A DNA stretch of 6,136 bases. Source: CAYYNP01 sp964472545 (GTDB taxonomy: Bacteria; Planctomycetota; Planctomycetia; Pirellulales; Thermoguttaceae). A program made the position numbers and the translations under genes. The stretch is from the NCBI GenBank assembly GCA_964472545.1, contig CAYYNP010000441.1:1-6136 (forward strand). Direction: 5' to 3'. Below are positions 1-5,333 of the stretch, piece by piece. Under the pieces are notes generated by a model that saw only the letters and a program-made list of their open reading frames with translations, did no database searches and was not told the origin of the DNA. Position 1 is the stretch's first letter, and the number at the start of each line of letters is the position of its first letter.

Positions 1-74
1 TCACCAAACACAACTCAAAGCAAGCAACTCACTTCCGTACAACGCAACCGCCTTGCTTGGTGGTGGCACGCTGG

Positions 75-103
75 TTGTCGGGCTGCCGGACGGCCGCTAT
101 ACT
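75..103 (+). promoter_or_regulatory. sigma70-type promoter for the oxidoreductase gene
   Basis: A -35-like TTGTCG (75-80) and a -10-like TATACT (98-103) are separated by exactly 17 bp, the optimal spacing for a housekeeping sigma factor. Transcription would start near 110, giving a leader of about 65 nt before the ATG at 175. The -10 hexamer is exactly enclosed by a perfect inverted repeat, GGCCGC (92-97) and GCGGCC (104-109), which could be an operator or simply chance in GC-rich DNA. The match to consensus is seen in the sequence; promoter activity is inferred. Confidence 0.6.
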
Positions 104-174
104 GCGGCCTGCCGCCGTAGCGCGTTTGCCGCGTTGGCCACCGCAAGTTGATTTTGCCCCTTATCACGGTAACC

Positions 175-1356
175 ATGAACGAAAAGACCATCCGTACCGG
201 AATCGTCGGCTCGGGCTTCTCGGCCCGATTTCATTTCGAGGCGCTGAAGAAGATCTACGGCACCAAGGTCGAGGTCGTCGGCGTCCATTCACTCGACGTC
301 GAGGGCGGCAAGACGTACGCCGAGGAGCGCGGCATCACGTTTTTCGACGCGCTGGACGCCCTGGTGGATCAGGTCGACGTGGTCCACGTCTGCGTGCCGC
401 CGGTGGGCCACGAGCCGGTTTCGGTGGCCGCATTGCAGCGCGACAAGTTCGTGATCTGCGAAAAGCCGCTGACCGGCTACTTTGGCGACGGCTCGGACGA
501 CTTTCACTGGGACCATTGCGACAAGCAGGTCGCCTTGGACGCCGCCCTGGCCAGTGTCGACCGGATTCTCGAGGCCGAGGCTGCCAGCAAGGGCCGGCTG
601 CTCTACGGCGAGAACTGGGTCCACATCCCGGCGATCCAGAAGGAGCGCGAGGTGCTGGAGAAAACCGGTGCCCAGATCCTCTGGATCCATGGCGAAGAGG
701 CCCACAGCGGCTCGCACTCGGTCGACTACGCCTACGCGGCCCGCTGCGGCGGCGGTGTGTTGATCGGCAAAGGCTGCCATCCGCTTTCGGCCGCCTTGTA
801 TCTGAAGCGCGTCGAGGGCCGCGCCCGCGACGGCAAGCCGATCCGCCCGGCGACGGTCACCGCCCGGGCCCATGCATTGACCCGCAACGAGAGCTTTCGC
901 GACGAGGGCCACATCCGCTGCAACTACTACGACATCGACGATTTTTCGATGATCCACGTGACCTTCGAGGACGGCACGGTGGCCACCCTGTTCGCCTCGG
1001 ACATCATTGTCGGGGGAATTCACAATTGGCTGGAGGTTTGTGCGAATAACCATCGGGCGATCTGCAACATCAATCCCAACACGGCGATGCAGACCTACAA
1101 CCCGGTGGAGGCCAACTTCAAGGACATCTACGTGATCGAGAAGATCGAGACCAAGCAGGGCTGGGCTTGCACCTCGCCCGACGAGGATTGGTTTACCGGC
1201 TACCCGCAGGAGATGGAGGCCTTTTATCGCACGATTTCTCGCGGCGAGTCGACCGAGAGTGACAGCCTGCTGGCGGCCGATTCGATCTCGACGATCTACA
1301 GTGCGTATCTCTCTGCCCAGCGTGAAGGGGCGGCGGTGGCGGTCAAGAACTACTGA
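175..1356 (+). CDS. Gfo/Idh/MocA family NAD(P)-dependent oxidoreductase
   Basis: This 393-residue protein has the Gfo/Idh/MocA two-domain plan: an N-terminal Rossmann fold and a C-terminal alpha/beta domain. The nucleotide-binding glycine motif GSGFSA is at residues 12-17, and the signature EKP, whose lysine is catalytic in the family, is at 96-98. The motif GGGVLIGKGCH at 192-202 ends in the usual active-site histidine (H202), but the aspartate commonly found at position 198 is glycine here. About 20-25 extra residues follow EKP (an acidic, aromatic stretch containing FGDGSDDFHWDH), marking a particular subfamily. GYPQEMEAF at about 342-350 matches the family's C-terminal helix. Members oxidise or reduce sugar, inositol or related hydroxyl groups with NAD(P) in the cytoplasm; the substrate cannot be told here. 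ATG 175 is chosen over an in-frame TTG at 148 because the Rossmann strand begins a few residues after it; no clear SD is visible. A promoter lies at 75-103, and a repeat begins 7 nt after the stop. Confidence 0.9.
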   Translation: MNEKTIRTGIVGSGFSARFHFEALKKIYGTKVEVVGVHSLDVEGGKTYAEERGITFFDALDALVDQVDVVHVCVPPVGHEPVSVAALQRDKFVICEKPLTGYFGDGSDDFHWDHCDKQVALDAALASVDRILEAEAASKGRLLYGENWVHIPAIQKEREVLEKTGAQILWIHGEEAHSGSHSVDYAYAARCGGGVLIGKGCHPLSAALYLKRVEGRARDGKPIRPATVTARAHALTRNESFRDEGHIRCNYYDIDDFSMIHVTFEDGTVATLFASDIIVGGIHNWLEVCANNHRAICNINPNTAMQTYNPVEANFKDIYVIEKIETKQGWACTSPDEDWFTGYPQEMEAFYRTISRGESTESDSLLAADSISTIYSAYLSAQREGAAVAVKNY

Positions 1357-1363
1357 GACGAAG

Positions 1364-1440
1364 GTGTGCCACTGCTTGGCACAAGCAGTGTGGCACGGAG
1401 TTTTCCAGAAGAGCACTGCTGGTGCCAAGCGGTGGCACAC
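1364..1440. repeat. 77-bp REPIN-like paired palindrome, family 1, copy A
   Basis: The outer arms of 19 nt (1364-1382 and 1422-1440) are inverted and match at 18 of 19 positions, beginning GTGTGCC and ending GGCACAC. Each half is itself a hairpin. The left one (1370-1390) has a perfect 9-bp stem, CACTGCTTG with CAAGCAGTG, around a GCA loop; the right one is a degenerate version of the same unit. The element can therefore fold either as one long hairpin or as two small ones. A second copy of exactly the same core length lies at 3709-3785. The architecture resembles REPINs, two REP units in inverted orientation moved by a RAYT transposase, but no such gene is in this window. Lying 7 nt after the oxidoreductase stop, it may also act as a transcript 3' end or RNA-stabilising structure; there is no U-tract of a classical terminator. 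Confidence 0.85.
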
Positions 1441-1443
1441 AAC

Positions 1444-1464
1444 CGTCCACCGGGCTGATGGACG
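1444..1464 (+). promoter_or_regulatory. small stem-loop upstream of the ABC ATPase gene
   Basis: CGTCCA (1444-1449) and TGGACG (1459-1464) form a perfect 6-bp inverted repeat with a 9-nt loop, ending 16 nt before the ATPase start codon. No convincing -35/-10 pair was seen between the repeat element and the start, so the promoter of the ABC operon is unidentified. The stem could lie in a leader RNA or be an operator, and may also be chance. Confidence 0.25.
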
Positions 1465-1480
1465 TGGATTCGATTAGCCG

Positions 1481-2413
1481 ATGGCAATCCTCGAAGTCGA
1501 AAACGTCGTCAAGTCGTACGGCTCCTTGCGGGCAGTCGACGGGGTGAGTTTCGCGGTCCAACAGGGCGAGATCTACGGCCTGCTGGGGCCCAACGGGGCG
1601 GGCAAGACGACTACGATCAGCATGATCGCCACGCTGTTGCGGCCCGACGAGGGCCGCATCACCGTCGGAGGAACGTCGGCCGGCGGCGGCAACGACGTCC
1701 GCTGGAAGATCGGCTTGGTGCCGCAGGAAGTGAGCCTGTCGGAATTCCTCACCGGCCGCGAGAACCTGCTGTTCTTTGGCCGGTTGTTCGATCTTCGCGG
1801 CGACGATCTGCGGCAACGCGTCGAGCGGCGGCTGGAAGACGTCGGTCTGACGGACCGGGCCGACCAACGCATCAAGGAATACTCCGGCGGCATGAAGCGG
1901 CGGCTGAACATCGCCGCCGGGCTGCTGCACGATCCGGTGTTGCTGCTGATGGACGAGCCCACGGCCGGCGTCGATCCGCAGTCGCGGGCAGCCATCTTCG
2001 AGATCGTCGAACGCCTGGCCGCCGCCGACACGGCCGTGCTCTACACCACCCACTACATGGAAGAGGCCCAGCGCCTCTGCCGGCGCGTGGGCGTGATGGA
2101 CCACGGGAAGATCCTGGCCGAAGGAACCGTGGCGGAACTCGTCAAGCAAGTGGAGGCGGGCAACGTGCTGCGCTTGGAGTCTGCGAAGCTCGATGCGGAA
2201 ACGGTCGAGAAGCTGGCGGCCGAGTTGGGCGACGCGCCCCATACCCACGGCGTGGGATACGTCGAGTTCACGTTTGCCGGTGAACGCAACGCGCTGCTGG
2301 ACACAGTGCGGGCGGCGGATCGATTGGGCGTGCCGGTCCGCGGGATGTCGCTGAAGGAGCCCACGCTGGAGACCGTCTTTCTGGAGTTGACCGGGCGGGC
2401 ACTAAGGGACTGA
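1481..2413 (+). CDS. ABC transporter ATP-binding protein (NatA/DrrA type)
   Basis: This 310-residue ABC ATPase is complete in every motif: Walker A GPNGAGKTT at 36-44, Q-loop Q82 in VPQE, signature YSGGMKRR at 134-141, Walker B LLLMDEP at 154-160 with catalytic E159, and switch histidine H191 in YTTHYMEEA. After the nucleotide-binding domain comes a roughly 75-residue C-terminal extension ending in TLETVFLELTGR, which is typical of the DrrA/CcmA/NatA branch (COG1131) serving ABC-2 exporters. It would sit on the inner face of the membrane and dimerise to power the permease encoded 30 bp downstream. The ATG start puts the usual first beta strand at residue 3; no strong SD precedes it. The substrate is unknown: relatives export drugs, sodium or polysaccharide and lipid precursors. 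The family assignment is very sure, the cargo is not. Confidence 0.96.
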   Translation: MAILEVENVVKSYGSLRAVDGVSFAVQQGEIYGLLGPNGAGKTTTISMIATLLRPDEGRITVGGTSAGGGNDVRWKIGLVPQEVSLSEFLTGRENLLFFGRLFDLRGDDLRQRVERRLEDVGLTDRADQRIKEYSGGMKRRLNIAAGLLHDPVLLLMDEPTAGVDPQSRAAIFEIVERLAAADTAVLYTTHYMEEAQRLCRRVGVMDHGKILAEGTVAELVKQVEAGNVLRLESAKLDAETVEKLAAELGDAPHTHGVGYVEFTFAGERNALLDTVRAADRLGVPVRGMSLKEPTLETVFLELTGRALRD

Positions 2414-2430
2414 CCACCAGGGGCCGAGTC

Positions 2431-2436
2431 GAGGAA
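2431..2436 (+). promoter_or_regulatory. ribosome binding site deciding the GTG start of the permease
   Basis: GAGGAA lies 7 nt upstream of the GTG at 2444, inside the 30-nt gap between the two ABC genes. It supports this non-ATG start over the next in-frame methionine (residue 21, in RMPGVL), which would remove the basic N-terminus that precedes the first membrane helix. Confidence 0.65.
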
Positions 2437-2443
2437 CCGATCC

Positions 2444-3673
2444 GTGAGACACCTGCGATTGATCTGGGTGCTGGCCGGCCGCAGCGTGCGGGAGTTGTCG
2501 CGGATGCCCGGGGTGCTGGCGGTCTGCTTCGTGCCGGGCATCGTGCTCTACGCCATTTTTACGTTGGTCTTTTCCGGTGCGACCGACTCTTCCGGCAAGC
2601 CGCCGCAGATCGACGTGGCGTTGGCCGACTTGGACCAGACCGGGGCGTCGAAGCGTCTGACCAATGCCATGCGACGAATCTCACTCAAGCCGACGACGAC
2701 CGACTCCGACGGCAACCCGTTGGACGAAGACGGCGTCCGTCAACTCGTCAAGCGCCGCCGGGTGTCGGCCGGGTTGGTGATCCCGGAGGGTTATGGGCGG
2801 CATCCAATGGCCGCCGATCCACAACACGCGGGCGTGAAGATGATCGTCGACGACACCAACCCGATGGAGGGCCAGATCGTCGAAGGGCTGATGCAATTGG
2901 CCGCGGGCCGGGCCCTCTTCGCTTCCACGCTGGGAACCGACGACCCCGACGACACGTCGAACGGGCCGCAAGACAAAGAGCAGGAGCCCGCCGGCGGCGG
3001 CATGCTGCTGACGGTCCATGCCACGGGCGTGTCTGCCGAGAAGCAGCAGGGCCCGGGCCAAGTCTCCTCAAGCCTGATCTGGCTGGCCGGGCTGGTGCCG
3101 ATGTTCCTGTTGTTCAGTTGCAGCGGGGCGGCCGAGGGGATGCTGGAAGAGTTGGCCTCCGGCGCCACACGGCGCGTGTTGGCGGCTCCGGTTTCGCCGG
3201 GTCATCTGCTGGTCGGGCACATGATCTTCTCGATGGGGCTCTGTCTGGTCCAGTGCATCGCGATGTACTTGTTTGCCTGGGCCGTCTTCGGAGCGCCGAT
3301 CTGGCCGATCGCCGGCGGGCTGCTGGTGCTGACCGTGGCCACCGCGTCGGCGACCGTGGGATTTGGCATGTTGCTGGCCAGCGTCGTCCGCCACAGCCAG
3401 CAACTCCAGACGATCGGCATGGTCGCGATCCTCGCCATGTCGGCGCTGGGGGGCAGCATGCTGCCGCGGATGTTCATGCCCGGCTGGATGAAGAACCTCG
3501 GCCTGCTGACGATCAACGGCTGGGCCTATGACGGCTTCCTCGACCTGGCTCGAGGCGACGGGCTGCAAGCGGCTGCATTGGAGGTGGCCGTGCTGTTTGC
3601 GATCGGCGCCGTGCTCGTGGGGGTGGGCACTTTCTTCCTGCGTGTGAGATTGCGGGCGGGCACGGTGGTTTAA
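2444..3673 (+). CDS. ABC-2 type transporter permease (NatB-like)
   Basis: This 409-residue integral membrane protein starts with GTG behind a good SD. A basic N-terminus leads into a first membrane helix at about residues 22-43. A long hydrophilic, presumably extracytoplasmic domain follows to about residue 205, including an acidic, Gly/Pro-rich linker near 165-185. The C-terminal half is hydrophobic, with helices near 209-230, 255-280, 286-311, 320-341 and 377-400. Between the second and third helices, EGMLEELASGATRRVLAAPV (about 231-250) matches the coupling segment of ABC-2 permeases that follows the large domain. This helix-ectodomain-five-helix plan is that of the ABC2_membrane_3 (NatB/YhaP) family. 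It should form an exporter with the ATPase encoded immediately upstream, and the two genes are surely co-transcribed. The cargo cannot be read from the sequence. A repeat element begins 32 nt after the stop. Confidence 0.9.
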   Translation: MRHLRLIWVLAGRSVRELSRMPGVLAVCFVPGIVLYAIFTLVFSGATDSSGKPPQIDVALADLDQTGASKRLTNAMRRISLKPTTTDSDGNPLDEDGVRQLVKRRRVSAGLVIPEGYGRHPMAADPQHAGVKMIVDDTNPMEGQIVEGLMQLAAGRALFASTLGTDDPDDTSNGPQDKEQEPAGGGMLLTVHATGVSAEKQQGPGQVSSSLIWLAGLVPMFLLFSCSGAAEGMLEELASGATRRVLAAPVSPGHLLVGHMIFSMGLCLVQCIAMYLFAWAVFGAPIWPIAGGLLVLTVATASATVGFGMLLASVVRHSQQLQTIGMVAILAMSALGGSMLPRMFMPGWMKNLGLLTINGWAYDGFLDLARGDGLQAAALEVAVLFAIGAVLVGVGTFFLRVRLRAGTVV

Positions 3674-3705
3674 CGGCCCGTTTGAGAAGTGCCGTCGCCA
3701 ACAAC

Positions 3706-3788
3706 CGAGTGTGCCACTGCTTCGCAGAAGCAGTGCCGCCGGTATTTCTCGTAGAAGACACGGCTTCTGCGAAGCAGTGGCACACTCG
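3706..3788. repeat. REPIN-like paired palindrome, family 1, copy B
   Basis: Perfect 26-nt inverted arms (3706-3731 and 3763-3788) flank a 31-nt centre; the GTGTGCC to GGCACAC core (3709-3785) is 77 bp, as in copy A at 1364-1440. The left half forms an inner hairpin (3715-3735), CACTGCTTC with GAAGCAGTG around GCA. The right half holds the same unit inverted, with one mismatch. Compared with copy A, the base pair closing the GCA loop is swapped from G-C to C-G, so pairing is kept. The element contains no stops in several frames, so it artificially extends neighbouring open frames; it is not coding. It lies between the permease stop and the promoter of the next gene and may serve as the exporter transcript's 3' structure. 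Confidence 0.9.
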
Positions 3789-3804
3789 ATCGCTGGAATC
3801 TGTC

Positions 3805-3842
3805 AACGGTCTGCAAGTGGAGTGCTCTTCTCGCAGGCCGTT
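3805..3842. repeat. inverted repeat abutting the DUF6807 promoter
   Basis: AACGGTCTGC (3805-3814) and GCAGGCCGTT (3833-3842) are inverted with 9 of 10 matches, the odd position being a G-T pair in RNA, separated by 18 nt. The right arm ends two bases before the putative -35 box at 3845. It could be an operator for a dimeric regulator or a weak stem ending upstream transcription; no U-tract follows. Confidence 0.35.
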
Positions 3843-3844
3843 TG

Positions 3845-3873
3845 TGGCACGCCCCCGGCCGGTAGTCTATAAT
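3845..3873 (+). promoter_or_regulatory. sigma70-type promoter for the DUF6807 gene
   Basis: A perfect TATAAT (3868-3873) stands in GC-rich surroundings, with TGGCAC (3845-3850) as a weak -35 element 17 bp upstream. A start near 3880 gives a leader of about 60 nt before the ATG at 3940. The -10 box is convincing, the -35 is not. It separates this gene from the ABC operon and argues against the longer open frame that begins near 3682, whose first part would lie upstream of the transcript. Confidence 0.55.
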
Positions 3874-3939
3874 CGAGCAGCGGTGATCGTTCGCGAAGCT
3901 GAATTCTGCCTGAAGTCTTCCCTCGTGTGGAGCCCAATC

Positions 3940-5217
3940 ATGCACTCTGTTGGTCCTTCGTTCCCTGCGTCGTTGCGAGCGCGGTTTATCGCCACGCTGT
4001 ACGCGGTCCTCGTGACGTCGATGCTCTTCGGCGCCGCGTTGCCCTGTACCGCAGATTCCGGGCCGACGATTCTCGTGCCGTCGAGTGAGCAGACACTCCA
4101 TGTGGCCGTCGATCTGCCGGCGCCGGCGAAGAAGGCGGCGGCTTGGAAGCTGGTCGAAGTTGGAAACGAGAGCGTGCAAATTCCGGCCCAGTTGGCCGCG
4201 GCGCCGGCTGCCGACGGTTCCGTTGCCGAAGATCGTCGGCGGCTGATTGCCGACGTGCCGCCACGAAGCGGAGCCACCGGCGCGCGGCGCTTGAGGCTGG
4301 TTGCCGCCGACGGGAAGCCGTCGGGCAAATGGAGCTTTGAGGAACTTAACGACAAGTCGCTGAGACTTTCCGACGGAGACCAACCGGTAATGGTCTACAA
4401 CCACGGCGTGATCACCAGCCCCGACGTGCCCGAGTCGGATCATCGCCGCAGCCGCGGCTGCTACATCCACCCGCTCTGGGGACTCAACGGGGAAGTGCTC
4501 ACCGACGATTTTTCCAAGGATCATTACCACCACCACGGCGTCTTCTGGACCTGGCCACACATCGGCATCGGCGACGACCACTACGACATGTGGAGCGGAA
4601 ACAACATTGAGGATCGTCTCGTGCGGTTTCTGCATCGCCAAGCGGGCCCGGCCGCCGCAGTGCTGGGTGTAGAAAACGGCTGGTACGTGGGCGAAAAGAA
4701 GGTAATGATCGAACGCGTCTGGATGCGGACGCACGCGGTCTCCGGCGACACGCGGGCGCTGGACCTCGAATTCACCTGGGTGCCGACCGACCGGCCGGTA
4801 ACGCTCTGGGGGGCGGGTGGCAAGAGCTACGGCGGACTGACGGTGCGGTACGCCGTACGCGATCAGAAAGAGACGATCATCACCGTGCCCGAGGGACGCA
4901 CGTCGGGAGATCTCGCGATCGCGTCGCTGCCCTGGGCCGATTTGACGAACAAGTTTGGCGACACCGACGATCTTAGTGGTGCCGCCATATTCGTCCATCC
5001 CGAACACCCCGACTATCCACCCACCTGGCTCACGCGGCACTACGGCCCGCTCTGCATCGGCTGGCCGGGCATCAAGCCTCAGACGCTTCCGCCGGGCAAG
5101 CCGATCCGGCTGAGCTATCGGATCCTGATCCACAAGACGGAACTCGACGCCGAGCAGTTGCAACAAGCATACGACGGCTACGCTGCCGCCTGCAAAGCGA
5201 AGTTGGATCGAGAATAG
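3940..5217 (+). CDS. exported DUF6807 (so-called PmoA family) protein
   Basis: This 425-residue protein starts with a signal peptide: arginines at 13 and 15, a hydrophobic core at about 16-34, and probable signal peptidase I cleavage after PCTA at 38. Proline directly before C36 makes a lipoprotein unlikely. The mature part carries hallmarks I recognise from DUF6807 (PF14100): CYIHPLWGLNGEVLTDDF at about 174-191, the histidine-rich DHYHHHGVFW at 194-203, then PHIG with H207 and DDHYDMW at 212-218. Near the C-terminus, PPGKPIRLSYRILIHK is also typical. Databases label the family 'methane oxygenase PmoA', but it has no membrane-spanning methane monooxygenase features; the molecular function is unknown. 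The histidine cluster suggests a metal or sugar-binding site (inference). The open frame extends upstream to 3682 through the repeat, but ATG 3940 gives the signal peptide at the right place and lies after the promoter. The stop codon overlaps the next repeat. Confidence 0.85.
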   Translation: MHSVGPSFPASLRARFIATLYAVLVTSMLFGAALPCTADSGPTILVPSSEQTLHVAVDLPAPAKKAAAWKLVEVGNESVQIPAQLAAAPAADGSVAEDRRRLIADVPPRSGATGARRLRLVAADGKPSGKWSFEELNDKSLRLSDGDQPVMVYNHGVITSPDVPESDHRRSRGCYIHPLWGLNGEVLTDDFSKDHYHHHGVFWTWPHIGIGDDHYDMWSGNNIEDRLVRFLHRQAGPAAAVLGVENGWYVGEKKVMIERVWMRTHAVSGDTRALDLEFTWVPTDRPVTLWGAGGKSYGGLTVRYAVRDQKETIITVPEGRTSGDLAIASLPWADLTNKFGDTDDLSGAAIFVHPEHPDYPPTWLTRHYGPLCIGWPGIKPQTLPPGKPIRLSYRILIHKTELDAEQLQQAYDGYAAACKAKLDRE

Positions 5218-5300
5218 TAGACGTCTCGCTCCGCGAGACACAACGGCCTCTCGCGGAGCAGGAAGGTTGCCTTGACATCTCGCGGAGCGAGATGACTACT
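5216..5300. repeat. REPIN-like paired palindrome, family 2, with GTAG heads
   Basis: Outer arms 5216-5238 and 5278-5300 are inverted with 21 of 23 matches. Each arm begins, read inward, with AGTAG and then a compact hairpin: TCTCGC-TCC-GCGAGA (5224-5238), and on the other side ATCTCGC-GGA-GCGAGAT (5277-5293). A third partial unit, TCTCGCGGAGC (5249-5259), pairs perfectly over 11 bp with 5228-5238, giving an alternative fold. GTAG directly 5' of a palindrome is the classic REP layout recognised by RAYT (TnpA-REP) transposases, and two in inverted orientation form a REPIN. The sequence differs from the elements at 1364 and 3706, so it is a second family. It lies between convergent genes and overlaps the upstream stop codon, so it may act as a two-way transcript end. 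Confidence 0.85.
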
Positions 5301-5333
5301 TTCGGAGCAGGTGGTCGTCGCCTCACGGGCGAA

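Noticed and set aside
57..1049. Plus-strand frame overlapping the oxidoreductase, beginning at a weak start near 57
   Set aside because: Arginine- and glycine-rich translation without motifs, starting upstream of the promoter; a frame-shifted shadow.
289..1440. Long minus-strand open frame opposite the oxidoreductase gene
   Set aside because: It has no known motifs and extends into the repeat; the plus-strand frame carries all Gfo/Idh/MocA signatures.
1364..1440. Classical rho-independent terminator after the oxidoreductase gene
   Set aside because: The palindrome is strong but is not followed by a T-run, and it belongs to a dispersed repeat family; a terminator role is only possible, not shown.
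1343..2248. Long minus-strand open frame opposite the ABC ATPase gene
   Set aside because: It is a shadow of a gene with complete Walker A, signature and Walker B motifs, and it also crosses the repeat element.
63..3851. Shared 8-mer GTGGCACG at 63-70 and 3844-3851, upstream of both promoters
   Set aside because: The distance to the -10 box differs (35 versus 24 bp), so it is not a shared promoter element; a chance match or a scrap of the repeat ends (GTGGCAC) is as likely.
3845..3873. A sigma54 promoter, from TGGCAC at 3845
   Set aside because: No TTGC(A/T) element at the required -12 spacing; the TATAAT box fits a sigma70-type promoter instead.
3682..3939. An N-terminal extension of the DUF6807 protein starting at 3682
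   Set aside because: The extension translates the repeat element, lies partly upstream of the TATAAT promoter, and would bury the signal peptide about 86 residues inside the protein.
3670..5241. A 523-codon open frame on the minus strand opposite the DUF6807 gene
   Set aside because: It shows no recognisable domain, is rich in Arg/Pro/Val as expected from antisense of a GC-rich gene, and runs through a palindromic repeat at one end. The plus-strand frame has a signal peptide and family motifs.
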